Assembly: GCA_029582155.1 (NCBI GenBank)
Contig: CM055908.1
Location: forward strand, 20,747,406 to 20,811,405
Source of the DNA: Panopea generosa
Lineage: Eukaryota > Mollusca > Bivalvia > Adapedonta > Hiatellidae
Reading direction: 5' to 3'
Length of the DNA stretch: 64,000 nt
Positions 46,772-60,345 of this stretch are shown here, piece after piece. The translations under genes and the position numbers were made by a program. Positions within the stretch are counted from its first letter, which is position 1. The number at the start of each line of letters is the position of its first letter. The notes under the pieces were generated by a model. The model had not been told where the DNA came from, made no database searches, and was given only the letters and a program-made list of their open reading frames with translations.

Positions 46772-47018
46772 TGTTTGATTGAATATTAAGCGTCATTTTT
46801 ATGCCATCGAGGGCTAACAGACGATCAATTAACCTAACCACTGTTTCCTTGGATCCTGAAAGGTTAACCAGTTCTCGAGCACACACCATCTCTGAAAGTA
46901 ACTGATACCTTTCCTACTTTAATCAGCAGTGAGAGACAAATAATAATGAGATGCAATGTCGTATATCAACCATCACGGAGATTGTAGATGGACGGGAACT
47001 CATTCCCTTAGTGTCTCA
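46772..47018 (-). mobile_element. 5'-truncated family-A SINE, copy-2 counterpart
   Basis: Same insertion as 1120-1328, with the tail segment 'tgattgtttgattgaatatt' retained. CATTCCC flanks it on both sides. Confidence 0.75.
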
Positions 47019-48372
47019 CCATACAATTGCATCCCTTATTTTTGTCATAGTAACAAGATTCTTGCCCTTCAATAAAAAATTAATGTTGAAATAGCAATTT
47101 CCATATAAGGGCATGTTGAAAACACTGAATTTATTATGAAAATCTTATGATGCATTATACACTAGTTAGACAATGTACCTACACTCAAAGACAATACCGA
47201 GGCATTTTCAAAAAAACATTTCCAGCAACTAAAAATTCAACTCTCTAGTTAATGAAATATAATGGGACAAAAATTCAGCTTTTAGTGTTGAAAAATGGCA
47301 AATTTTACTAAAAATAATCAACTTTTAAATGCAATTTTTGGTCAGATAATTACCTAAAATTGTAGCGCTTTGAATTTCGGTGACAAAGCCGGAAGGGTCA
47401 CTGCTAAGGTCGTAGGTTCAATGCATTGAACATTTTCAGAAGCATTTTTTATTGAATGTCATTATAACAGATTAGCCAATAGCAGTATTATTCTCCCTAA
47501 ACTATATATGAATACAGTCAAACCTGTCTTAAGAGACCACTAAAGGGAAATCTGAAAAGTGGTCTCTTAACTTATTGGGGTAAAAAAAATTTGTTGGTCT
47601 TTTTTTTTTGTCTTATATTATGCATGTACGTTTCCATCATTTTTAGGGCTTTCACCCGCTGTTCTAATGTTAGACATTTTCTCTTTGCTGAAAATATGGC
47701 AATGTTGATAGAATATCGCAGTAAATAAAATAGACTGCTACTTTCATCACCTACATAATCATTCAGAAAACTTATTTGTGGTATTAGAGTAGACGTTGGG
47801 ATGAATAAAATTAGGATTCAGACTTAATAGGAAGTTAGAATTTTAGGATAAAAAAAAGGTTTACCTCTTTACCTCCCCCCACCCCTCCAAAAAAAAATGT
47901 TCCTGATTGTCCGAGAATATACAACACATATCCATAACTCTTTATAACTCTTTGTCTAGACCAAAACAAACATGACCAACTTATAGATTTACGTGTATAT
48001 TGACTTGAGTTATGTTCGATTCTCATATAGCTTTCAATCAACAATATAAATAGCATTATAAACGATGTTGCATGACCTAGATTTAATCAATCTAAAAAAC
48101 ACAACACAGAAACACAACAAACATAACGGTCGGATAACCTAATTAACCGTTAAATATGTTCATCAATACACTGCTTGCGTAAGATGACAGATTAGCGCGT
48201 TTTTCAATAAACAACAAATGTAGCCCCAAACCTAATTTCGTTAGTTTACTATCAAAATTAAAAAAGGACAATCCGTAGTGAATAAAATTTCACTAACAAT
48301 TACTATTTACTCAAACTACGAGTTATTATATCGAAAACATGTCAATATTTTTCCCCATTAATGATTACATGT

Positions 48373-48664
48373 TGATTGATTGATTGATTGAATATTTAGT
48401 GTCATTTTTATGCCATCAAGGGCTAACAGATGATCAGTTAACCATAACCACTGTTTCCTGGGATTAACCAGTACTCGAGCACACCCCAGCTCCGCAAGTA
48501 ACTGATAACTTTCCCACTTGAATCAGTGGTGAGAGACGAATAATAATGAGATACAATGTCGTATATCAATCATCACGGAGACTGTTGCCGGGCGGGGGAT
48601 TCGAACTCACGACCCCTGGATTGAAAGTCAAACGTGTAACCGACTGAGCTAATCGGGCCCGGCC
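48373..48664 (-). mobile_element. tRNA-derived SINE, copy-2 counterpart (family A)
   Basis: Same SINE as at 2726-3013, at the same site and with the same CATGTTGA flanks, so the insertion predates the duplication. A few substitutions are scattered through body and head. Confidence 0.88.
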
Positions 48665-49118
48665 ATGTTGAATGGTGTTAGAGATTATATCCCCACCCTC
48701 ACCAGATGACGTCACTATGCATAGTAGTAAATGAAACAGTAGTGGTTTTGAACAGAAGAAATCGTCTAAAAACGGAAAAAAAAAAACCCGGTGATTTTAG
48801 AAGCCCTGCTACCATCCGTAATAAAACTAAATATGCTATATATATTACCTGCCTTAATTTTTGTCGAGAATGGCATTAAACCCCATTCAGAAAGAATTAG
48901 AGCTGAGCCTGGTTAGCTCAATTGGTTGAGTGTCTGACTATCAATCTAAGGGTGTTGAGTTTGAATTCCCGAAAATAGTGGTTAGGTTAATTGATCATGT
49001 TTATAAGAATGACTTAGTTATTGTGGTAGTATAAAGGATAAGAAAAATATTGCAAAGCACAGTTCTGTTTGCCAGTTGCTTTTAATATATTTTTTTTTTA
49101 TTTTATTTATCTCCACAG

Positions 49119-49250
49119 CTCAGGAATTCAACTGTATTCAGATTACCAAGGTGCATCGATGTTGATGAAGATCTGACAGTTGAAGATTTATGGTGGGGAA
49201 GACTCGAAAGTGCAAGGAAAGGAATATCAAATATATTGGAGCTTGGCTAA
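49119..49250 (+). CDS. Terminal coding exon, copy-2 counterpart
   Basis: Same acceptor and same 43-codon frame as 3469-3600, without indels. The two substitutions seen both change the protein: Leu to Val early in the exon and Pro to Leu in the GRPES segment. If the duplication starts near 45640, this exon may have lost its upstream exons. If the copies are alleles, it belongs to the same gene. Confidence 0.55.
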   Translation, partial: LRNSTVFRLPRCIDVDEDLTVEDLWWGRLESARKGISNILELG

Positions 49251-52200
49251 ACAGTTTATATTTCAGAATTGATACTGTTTTACAGATTAGATAATAAGTT
49301 CTTCACAGGCCAAATTGATATGCTTTGATATATACATGGACTTTCATGTTGAGTATAAAATAATACTCATATAAATTTTCTCAAGAACTGAATACCAAAA
49401 TGTGTTCATATTTTGTATAAATGATTCCTATGAGTAAAATTTTCAAGTTTCTTAAAACAAAATGACTAGGGTCCATTGGGGCACAGGAAGCTGCCTATAT
49501 TTACATAGCAATACTTAGCTTTACATAGAAAACAGAAATTGCTATTTTTCTCATATTTTAGGTAGTACTTCAATTACTTTGATGTCTGGATTTTTGTTGT
49601 TTTTCTCATATTTTAGATATTAATTACTTTTGATTATATTGGTTTCTGGACCCTTCTTTAGTCATAACAGTTGAGACTGGGCCCTTTAAAGGGTATATAA
49701 TATCCACAAGTAGTCAGCAGGGACCCCAAAAAAGATAAAATTGAGAAATTTAAAAAATCTTCTCAAAAACTGGTCAAATTTATTCATATTTGGTTTAAAT
49801 GCTCCCTATGAATAGGGATTTTAACTTTTTTAAAATAAAGCTGCTATGGTTTACAGGAGCCCAGTAAAGAGACTTTGATTTGTATTTGGGAGCACTTTGT
49901 GGGAAACAGGAAATTCTCCTTTCTATTCAATTTTAGTTATCATTTTAGTAATCATGAGGTTGAACACCATAACAGTAGATCTGATAAAAGAGATTTAATA
50001 TTTAAAAAGGTCAGCAAGGCTCAAAAAGGGATAGAATTGTTAAATTTCAGAAATATTCCTCAAAATTTCTTCTTGATTTTTACATAGGAGTACTTATTTG
50101 TGAAAACAGTGAATTCTCTTTTGAACTATACGAAGACTAAGGAGGGCTATTCTACTCGCCAAAGAGGTCGCAGTTGGCGTCACATCTTGGTTAAAGTTTT
50201 GAATGCAAGGCTGTTTCTCACCCATCATTCAATGTATTTGTTTAAAACTTCACAAAAGACATATCCCAGTCATCAAACCTATTACAATAACTAGATTAGA
50301 TAACTCATGCTTGAATAAAATGCAAATTATAGCCCTTGCTTAACTTAGAAATTCTGGTTAAAGTTTTGCTTGCAAGTAACATCAACCTCATATCACACCT
50401 TTCACTTAATGTACTTCACACAAAGTCATCACACCTACCACAACTACGTTAGATAACTCTTGCTAAAATATAATGCAAATTATGGCTCTTGTTCGACTTA
50501 GACATTCTGGTTAAAGTTTTGCATGCAAGTACCATCAAGTCCATATCTCACCATCCACTCAATGTATTTGATTGAAACTTTGATTGTAAAGCTTAATTTG
50601 CAGTTATGAAATCAAAGTGGGAGTAACGTAAATGAGACAACTCTTGTTTACTTGGATTGGTCACCAGTCTCAATCAAAGTTGGTAGTTTTGTGACAGATG
50701 GTTTGAATAGTCAAACACACTGTCTTATGGACTGCTCTTATTATCTAAGTGATTATTTTAATTATATTGAAATAGGAAGTATAATGTAGTCACTACAGTT
50801 GAGACTAGGTCCTTTATTATAGTACAGGGAATTTATTATCCAAAAGGGCTATAATTATGAAATTTACAAAATTATCTTTTCATGAACTGATTTATAGCCA
50901 AATTTGTTCATATTTAGTGTAAATAGTTCATAATTATGTGCAAGGGCATGAAGTTTGTTTAAATACAGGGGCTAGGGTCTATTAAGACCTAGTAAGGACA
51001 CCAATTTATACATGGAAATGCTATGAGAAAATGGATAATTCTCATTTTTCTGATCTGAAAGTCATTCTTAGGCTAAGTCCATAAAATGAAATGATTGGTT
51101 AATCAGTTGAATTTTAGACTGAAGGTAAGGCCCTATTTGACCTCTCGTTAGATCATATGAGCCGAAGGTTCACGTGAGCTATTCTGATCGTTTTTTTATC
51201 TCAGCCATCTGGCCATCAATGATTTCTTTAAACATCTTCTGAAATCACTACTCCATTGTATTAATTAATGATTAATATAGTTATCATTAATCAATAAAAT
51301 CAACTCGTGCATGTAATCATTTGAAAGACTACAAACAAACACATGCAAACTTCATTGGAATTGACATAATCTTCTTTTATTCAGCGAAATCTTTCCATCT
51401 TAATCTGACGGTTTCACTTTGAAATAGTGAACTTTTAACTATTTATAGTCTGGTGTAATTAATAATCTTGTAAACACCAAATGTAGTACTAAACATGACT
51501 GACATGTCATAATTATAACTGTTTGTATATACTGCATTTGTTTGTTATATAACAGAATCGACACCAGACTAACATAGTAATATAACCGTAATATTGCAAA
51601 ATTTAATGGAATTTCTAAAAAACATGTTTGCCTCGGGTCACGTAAATATGATGTGTACCAATTATCAAAATGCTTCTTTCATTAATTGGCAGAACTTTAT
51701 AATAAAATGATAACAGTATTTAAAATGTTCAGATACATTATTCCTTGTTGGGTTATTTAGCATCAGTTTTATAACAGACGATTGGTTAACTACTCTTTCC
51801 TGCCATCCAGTACTAGAGTACACCCATCTTTGTAAGTAACTGATAAATTTTACTCTTGAATCAGCTGTGGTGGTCTATGAGGTAGAGCGTCTACCTTGCA
51901 TGCGGAAGGTCATGGGTTCAATTGCCAGCCGGGTCATATGGTTGGATAATGGTACTAAAAGTTTCCACGCTTGGCACTCAGCATTTAGAGGATAGTTAGT
52001 CGGTGTTGGTATAATGTGACTGGGTGGGGTAATGTACAATGTATCTGCGGCATGATACTCCAGTGTGGCAGCGCTTGTAATACTGGCTCAAGCAGAAACT
52101 GTCACTATATAACTAAAAAATTGTTGAAAACGTCTATAAACACCATACAACAACAAATGACAATGAGGCGTAATGTTGTGTATTAATCATCATGAAGACT

Positions 52201-52498
52201 GGTCTGATGGGGATTCAAACTCACGACCCTGATTTGATAGTCTGACTGACTACTGACTGAACAGCTAACAGGGACAGGCTACCTAAGTAAACTTAAAAAC
52301 GTTTTTGAGACTGCAATTTTGCACATTCTCTATGATGCTCGGTCGTTTATTTTGTTTTATGACCTAGATTCTCCTACCTCTGGATTTGTGGGGAAGTAGT
52401 TAGTGACTTGCAAAGATAAGATGCGTGCAGTATTGGTTAACAGTTTGGTAACTCCTCGGAATGATGATTAAATGCGCTGAACACCGTTACATCAGTAA

Positions 52499-52502
52499 GA
52501 TA
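52499..52502. other. Empty site of the Gypsy insertion
   Basis: Copy 2 reads ...cagtaaGATActgttgac..., one GATA where copy 1 has GATA-element-GATA. Neither a solo LTR nor a scar is present, so this site was never occupied. Confidence 0.95.
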
Positions 52503-53112
52503 CTGTTGACTTAGTTGTCTAATCATCCCATACAAACACTGGACAGCAATACAAATTATACAACTTGATGTGCAATACACAAATAACACAATTAAAATTG
52601 GTGTAAAATAAAATTACTACTAGACTTAGACTACCATTAAAAATGCTGCTTTTGGACAAGTGACATCATTGCATTGATTACTGAAATAGTGTGTGACATC
52701 ATTGCATTGGTTACTGAAATAGTGTGTGACATCTTTGCAATGGTTACTGGAATAGTGTGTGTTAACACACGTTATTAAAGCCTAAAACATTGAAATTTTA
52801 TTTAACATATTATTGTACATGTATTTATCACTTGTTTGCCATAAATGTGCACTTCAAACATTCATACCAAGCCAATTCATCATCATTAGGGATATGGGAA
52901 ATCAGCGAAGTGTCGGAATGTCTGCACTATTCTGCTAATTTTTAAAGATTTTACTGGTACAAGATAATTATAATTGTGTGAAATCAATAGTTGCAAGTTT
53001 TATTAATGAATTTTAATACAATAAAATGCATTTAAAGCATATGTTTTAAAGGAGGTAGTTTCAGAATTGTATTAAGTTGGTTGGACTGTTATTTATTACA
53101 AAATGTAAGTTC

Positions 53113-53776
53113 TACCATATATTCCTTAATTAACGCCCCTGGGGGCATTACATTTAACAAGGTGGGGGCGTTTATAAAAGATAAAAAAGCAAATTAAACA
53201 ATAGTTAAAAATACAATAAAACAAATAAAGCCCTGGAAAAAAACCTTAAATCCGGTTTAAATCCCCGAAAAAGTGGTTCAGAGTTATTTGATAGTGAATA
53301 AAATAATCGACATAGGATGAAAAAAAGCTGAAAATCTGTATGAAATTACTTGTCTGCGTACTGGAATATCCGAATTTATGGTCAGTGTACTCTTCACTTA
53401 AATCACCTGGACGTTTGCTCTTATCAATGTGGAACAATGAGCATTCAGTGTACACAGACTAACCACTGTGATTTTCCAACGTTTTGTAATGTTTTAATCG
53501 ACAGACAGTATTTTCACTAGTTTTAAACAGCAAATATGGGGAAGTGTTTATTCAACCAAAAGTGGTTGAGTCTTCACTGAAGATATAAACAATGGGTTAA
53601 AGAGTTCAAAGGTAATAAACACTCCGCTAATTGTCTGTGTAACAAAATAATCGATCAGGGAAAGATGGGCGAATACGCACTCAACTTGCATATACGTTTT
53701 ATTTTTTAATTTTCCAGAAAAATAGGTGGGGAGTGCGTTTATTAGAGTGGGGGCGTTTATCAGGGAATATACGGTA
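53113..53776. mobile_element. TIR MITE, copy-2 counterpart
   Basis: Same element and position as 17813-18476, with a handful of substitutions. Confidence 0.75.
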
Positions 53777-53794
53777 TATTATTATATTAATATA

Positions 53795-54465
53795 CAGTGG
53801 GACCTTGCTAATCCGTACTACTCTAATCCGAAAATCTCTCGAAACCAAACATTTTTGTCGGTCCCGAAATTTCTTATTCTATCTTTATTCTAAAAATATC
53901 TCGGCAATCCGAAACCTTTCTATTCCGAAAACCGTATTCGTTTGAAAGATTTCTTTCACTAAATTACTATATATTTCACCTTTCGAATCCGAACCTTTGT
54001 CTCGGCGGATCTTAGTCTCGTCTGATTATTGATATTGACAATACACGACCGCTATGTTAATCCCTGACACTTAAAAAGGTGTTGACAAACAAGAAGATGT
54101 TCGCCGCTTGTTTACCCAGTGCGTGCATTTGATAAGCACAAGTGTGAAAGTCGCAAAGAGTGTTTGATAACTAATTAGGCATCAATTACCGGCTACGGTA
54201 AAACATCGTAATTATTGTGCTTGTTAGTTAATTATCTTTAATATCTTTAATATCGATTGTGTCTTCTTTTTCATTAAAGCTGATTTTTTTTCAAAGCAGT
54301 AATATTGAAGCAGAAACATAAATGTGTTGAAAGTGTGAAATATATATGTAAGTTTTGAGACATATTGATAAGTGTCTAAAAATAGAAACCATTCTAATCG
54401 GAAAACCCTTCTAATCCAAACTTTTCTTCTAGTATGAGCAAGTTCGGATTAGAGAGGTTCCACTG
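53795..54465. mobile_element. Tigger/pogo-like MITE, copy-2 counterpart
   Basis: Same element and TA-flanked site as 18495-19156; slightly longer through small insertions. Confidence 0.8.
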
Positions 54466-55510
54466 TATAACAGGCATTCTTAGATTATAAGCAATGCAAA
54501 TCAAACCATGCCCAGTTAGTCATCTGAAGAAACATATTTTTTAACAGTTTTATGTTTATTTGAAAACTTGTTTTTGCACATAAGTTAATAACAATAGGGT
54601 AATGTATAATATGTGATTTTTTACTAGAATTATGAAAAAAACGGATTTTTCACATCAATTCATAATTTCTTAATGCTGATTTCAATGCAAAATTATTGTA
54701 TCCACGACGGTCACAAAACTGAATTTCGGCCAAAAAAAATGTTTTTCCTGATTTTCCTTAAAATTGCTTATTGATTCAGGATAGTTTACTGAAGGTTTTT
54801 GAGCTGATATTTGTCCTTTTCGCTGTTAAAACAAACACTTTATCCGATTTTAACTTTTGGACATTTTTTAGCCATTATAAAAATCGTCAATATTCAATCC
54901 AGAAGATAAAGCCTTGACATAATCACTTTCAATGTATATACTGGCGAATGGAAAATTTGTGCACAATCCATCGCAATTAATATTAATTGAATAATTTTAT
55001 TTTGAAAAAGTTACATTATTTATTATAGTGTGAGTCGATTTTTTCCAATAATCTCTTGATTTACAATTCTTAAGGGCAATAGTGATGAACCCGTTTTTCG
55101 GCAAAAACAAAATGTTTTTTCCTGATTTTTTAAAAATTTTGCCTGTCGCTAGAGGAGACTTTGATCTACCTGCTGATGTTTTTGGATTTGTTTCTTGCTA
55201 TAAGGACCGATTTTTTAAATCATTTTGTTTAAAAGTGAAATTTTAGGTGCAAACTGTGGACTGAGATTCTATTACGCGGTGTATAGCATTGTTGAATATG
55301 CTTACCGAAAAGAAATTGATGGTATTAAAGGAATGTTTGTCATATCTGTTATTGGAGGAAATGACAAATTGACCGATCTTTCAGTTGAAACTACTATTTT
55401 CACAATTTTTAGAAGGCACCGTGGTGTTCACCAATTTTCTGTCAAAATGTTAAATTTGTCATGTGATTTTGACAAATATCACTCCACGAGTCCCTGGCAT
55501 TCCTACTGAA

Positions 55511-55520
55511 ACAAATTTGT
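55511..55520. other. Empty site of the DDE transposon (ACAAATTTGT)
   Basis: A ten-base perfect palindrome. In copy 1 the element sits exactly between its halves, ACAAA and TTTGT. No base is duplicated or missing between the two states. Confidence 0.92.
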
Positions 55521-57056
55521 CAAGAGTTGTCGGAGATCGGCAAAAGAACATGTAATTATAAAACATGAAGGATTAAGCCTTCGGCTGAATACATTCTTGT
55601 TCCAAAGAAAATTGACCCGAAATACTAGCAAATGTGGTTGCTTGTAGAATTGCCAGTGAACTGAAATGTGCACGTGGCAATACAAATTTAAATACACATT
55701 TATGAAGGCACCATTTACAAATCTGGGGTAACAAGTACTCAGTGTGCCTAAAATTCTTATTTGAGATTGGTCAGTGTTAGTTCTGACTTGGTCAGTGTTA
55801 GTTCTAGTCAGTTATTGATATAATGTTATGTTTGTTAAAGGTTATTGTTTGTATACTTCCATTTCAATAAGCTTAAATATTAATACAAGAGTTGTCAGAA
55901 GACAACAAAGCTCACTCCTGGGTGTCTAAGTCCAAAAAGGGCCATAACTGTGCAAAATGCAATCCAGAGTTATGTTTCTTATCTGCTGGTGTGTTCCACT
56001 GATGATGGTGAACACACATGCAAAGTTTCATTCACATCCAATGAGTGGTTGCATAGATATCTTAAACTTAAAACGCAAAATTTTAACCTGGGTGTCAAGA
56101 GACGCCGACACCGGCCGGGGTCATGGCAATAGCTCTCCTTGGACTTCGTCCTGGCAAGCTAAAACAGGAATCTGATAATGAATCTATAGATCTATGGTTT
56201 TTTATTTCTTGCAAAGCAATTATAGATAGATGATTTTTTAAGGACAAAATCACGATATATATTGCGATTACAAATTCTTTGTGATACCCAATCTTAGCTA
56301 TTTTACTTCTTAATCAAATTCATTTTTTACCCCAGTTGAGGGGAAAAAATTTTGTGAATTTTTCTTACATAATGGAATAAACAAGAGTTGTCAGAAGACA
56401 ACAAAGCTCGCCTAAGATAAAACTCACCACCCAAGTAAAGATTGAGATTGTAGGCAAACACCAAAACTTAAACGCAACTAAACCCAAAAGTTTAACCTAG
56501 GTGTCTACAGATGACGCCGACGCTGGGGTATGACAATAGCTCACCAGGACATTCGTCCCGGCAAGCTTAAAACACAGGCTATGAAATATTATCGTAGTAT
56601 CTGATAATTAATGGTTTATGAACCAACCATATTCTGGATTACAAAAGTGATTTGACTGGTTATCGCATGTTGAGAAACAGTCTACTAGGATGTAATCCTC
56701 AAGGTGATCCAAATGTTTTTATTTTATTTGATATCAAAGCGCTTATATTAGCAATCTTGTGACACGTGTTTTCATGACATCTAGTTCAAAAATAACTTGG
56801 TAGATATTTTGCTATTTACTGATGGTGTTTATTTGACACAGGATTTCAGTTGACGTACCATGGTGTCTCAAATATTGGTAGAACATCAAGCATTCCACAG
56901 AGATGACAGAAGCTAGATGCTGACCAGCGACCAGCAAAAACAATCTGTTTAACATAATCACCTTATCTTGCTCTCCAAAGTGCGAAGGTAAAGAAATCCT
57001 TTTAACCCTTTACTCCATAGATACATGTTTTCCCACACCAATCACAGAAGGCCTTT

Positions 57057-57123
57057 GAAAACAGTGCAGGAAGAGTTCAGATTGCTTGTAACGAGCAATC
57101 TCAACACTTCCTGCACTGTTTTC
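57057..57123. ncRNA. miRNA-like hairpin, copy-2 counterpart
   Basis: Identical over the 67 bases to 27329-27395. Flanks are also nearly identical, so its conservation alone does not prove selection. Confidence 0.4.
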
Positions 57124-60023
57124 CACTCCATCAGTTAATATAAACATAAGTCACCCAATAATTCAAAACCATTCTAAATTAGAGGTGTCAAAAGGTGTCT
57201 ATATGAAGAACAGGGTTAAGAGAGGTGGTATTTCAACTACCGAAATAAAAACATTAATAGAGGATAAAAGTGAGAACTCATCTGCTCATGATCTGCTTGT
57301 GAAAATATTAACATAATTATAAATGATCACCAAATTAATTTCTGTCAGTTTGTACTAACAGAGCCCCAGATAAGATGCCTATCTGCGTATATGATGTATT
57401 AAAAATTGGTGGATACGCATTAAATTTGTTTCATGTGCTTATCAATTACATGTAAGCAACAAGTTTTACACAAAAATCAATTTTTATATACGTAAATAAG
57501 TTAACATTCTCTAAAAACGATATTCATTACACTAATTTCTTGACTTATCCGCGTAATAAAACCAGCTGAATGGTTTCAATTGAACACATGTCAGTGATAA
57601 ATTTTACCGGTTATAATGGTAATAGTCTGTGTAATTAACATTTTTAGTATCTATAAACTGACATGTGATTGTCAACAAATGAACTGTGAAACATGACACA
57701 AAAAACTAAAAAGCAAACTAAATTAAGTTTGTTTTTCACCATAAAGATGATATTTCTGCTGAGGTCATGGTCAGGAGTTAGTGTGACATATTGCACGTCT
57801 CAGGAGCCTGTTAAAAATATTTTTATATTGCGTCTCCATGGACAGCAGATCTTATTTTCAAATAATAAAAAACTGCCCATTCACGCCTTATTTAGTCAGT
57901 CTATTTCAGGAGTAAATGACTTTTTAGTTAATTATAAAAATACAGTTCTGCAATCTTTATAAATCTAAATTGAACTATTAATAATTATGCAGTTTTCCAG
58001 TATTCATACACTTTGATATATTTTGCTACCTTAAGGTTATTCATTCTCTTAAATACTTTTTATAGTTATATCCTTCTATTGCTGTGCTAGTATAAACTGT
58101 CCGCTTGACATCTTGGATATTAATAGGTCAAATAAAGAAATTACTATATCAATTAATTATTGTTCTTATGTTATATACAGATTTCAATGTTCTCTTTCTG
58201 TTTCATTATAAATATGTTTAAGTGTATAATATTATTAATTATTATTTATAATAGTGTGTTTCTTAAAAAGTTAAACAGCTACAATGAATTGGTTTAACTA
58301 TACTTTCTGAAGTAAATTTCATGTTGTATGCTTTTTCTGTGATACTTTGTCTTGGTTGGCTATATTAAGCCAAAATAAATGTGTATTCTGCACTTAGTTT
58401 CACAGACGCTAAAGGTAACTTACACCTGTAACTTGTCACCTAGCTAAGTCTCTATCTCTCTCTCTCTCTCTTTGTCTCTTTCTGATCTTTCTCTTTCTAA
58501 TTTCAAAGTAGTAACAAAATATACTCATTGAAATACATTTAATTATTCCACTTAAAAGAAATAAATATTTCATATTCCCATACTTTTCGTCTGTTACTTC
58601 CTTTATTTCCAACATAAATGTAAGGACGAAACTGGGGAGATGGTCAGAGCCTGTTACGGTACATACTGAAGGAATTGGTCAATCATGTAACCTGCATTCA
58701 AACAAAAAATATACCCACGATGGTTCAATAATAAATAACAAAACCATTAAGCAATGTCAATTGCAGTTTCCATGGCAAGCCATTGATAAAAACAATAATT
58801 TAATAATAAATTAACATTGAAGAATCACCTCTGTACTGGTTGTAAGTATATCATATACACAATACCCATCACTATTCTGAAAAACAAGAATACTCATCTA
58901 TTCTGATTTTGATGAGTAATTACTCATCAGTTTAAACATTACCTGGAGCTCTGTCCCTGGGGTGCCATTTTAGGGCTCAATTAGGGGATACATGCGATTA
59001 TAATTAGTGATGGGCAATCGGAAATATTTGGAATCGATTATCGGAAATAATCAGATGTATGAAATCTATTAATAGTCGCTTATAATCAGAAATAAAATTT
59101 TACAATGAAGAATCTTTATAAAAAAAATGCTTGCCTTCATCACAAATTTATCAGTTTGATACTGCTCTTTTGGACAGTTTTAAACTTTGATCAAGATTGC
59201 ATAATTGGTTGAGAAATCATTAGTGTTTTTGGCTCACTTTTTATTTTGTTTAAAGTCTTATCTATGTACATAATTCAGCCCGTGCGGTTTCGGCTAAGAA
59301 TAGAATCACTGCCATCACTGCAGAGGGGTAGGAATCCTCCGAATGGGTGTCATGTTCATTTTATCATTTTTGTCATGTTTCATTACTGCGGTTAAATTAC
59401 CAACCTCTGTGTGTCCCAGTGAGCATATGAATGATGGCAAGAATAGGATCACTGAGGCTCCATGCATGTCGGTAGGAAGCGACAGTTTTTGAGTAATACG
59501 ATAGAATTTGCTGAAACTCTGCAGTACTGCAGGTATCAAGGTTCTAGTTTCATTCTGCATATTCATTTGTTGATGTATTTTTATTAATCTGTATGTAATT
59601 AGTTGTTTCTGTACATGTAGAGTGAACCTGGAATCTTCCTTACTGTTGGCGTCGAATAACCTATAATGTGGTTTGTACGCCGTAAACCTTATTCATTCAT
59701 TCATTCATGTACATTATTCATGTTGTTTATTATAGTTCTTTAATAAAGTCTGCTTTTATTTAATTTCACAATCGATATCGCATTGGATGAGTATTTTGAT
59801 TAGTTATCGCTTTTAATTGTACAGCTAATTATATAGAGAGATATTAAAAGTAATTAAAATGGAACTGTGTACCAGGCCCGTGTACCAAGTTGCACATTCC
59901 TTGTAACTTTTCTTAATTGCAATAACATTAGGAGGTGAGCTCATCACTAAAATATTCTATATAAAAAAATAAATATTCTTTTATGACAATAAAAGAATAG
60001 ATTTCAATTTGGCAAAGAACGTC

Positions 60024-60345
60024 TATATTATACTATATTATACGATATTATACTATATTATACTACATTAATACTATATTATACTACATTATACTACATT
60101 ATACTACATGTACTACATGTACTACATTATACTACATTATACTACATTTACTACATGATACTACATTATACTACATTATACTACATGTACTACATTATAT
60201 TACTTATACTACATTATACTACATGTACTACATTATACTACTTATACTACATTAATACTATTACATTATACTACATTATACTACATGTACTACATTATAC
60301 TACATTATACTACATGTACTACATTTATATACATGTACTACAGTA
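60024..60345 (+). repeat. 'attatactac' minisatellite, copy 2
   Basis: Same family as 30330-30612, with changed order and length of units and irregular units ('cttatactac', 'aatactatt'), probably partly consensus errors. Confidence 0.9.
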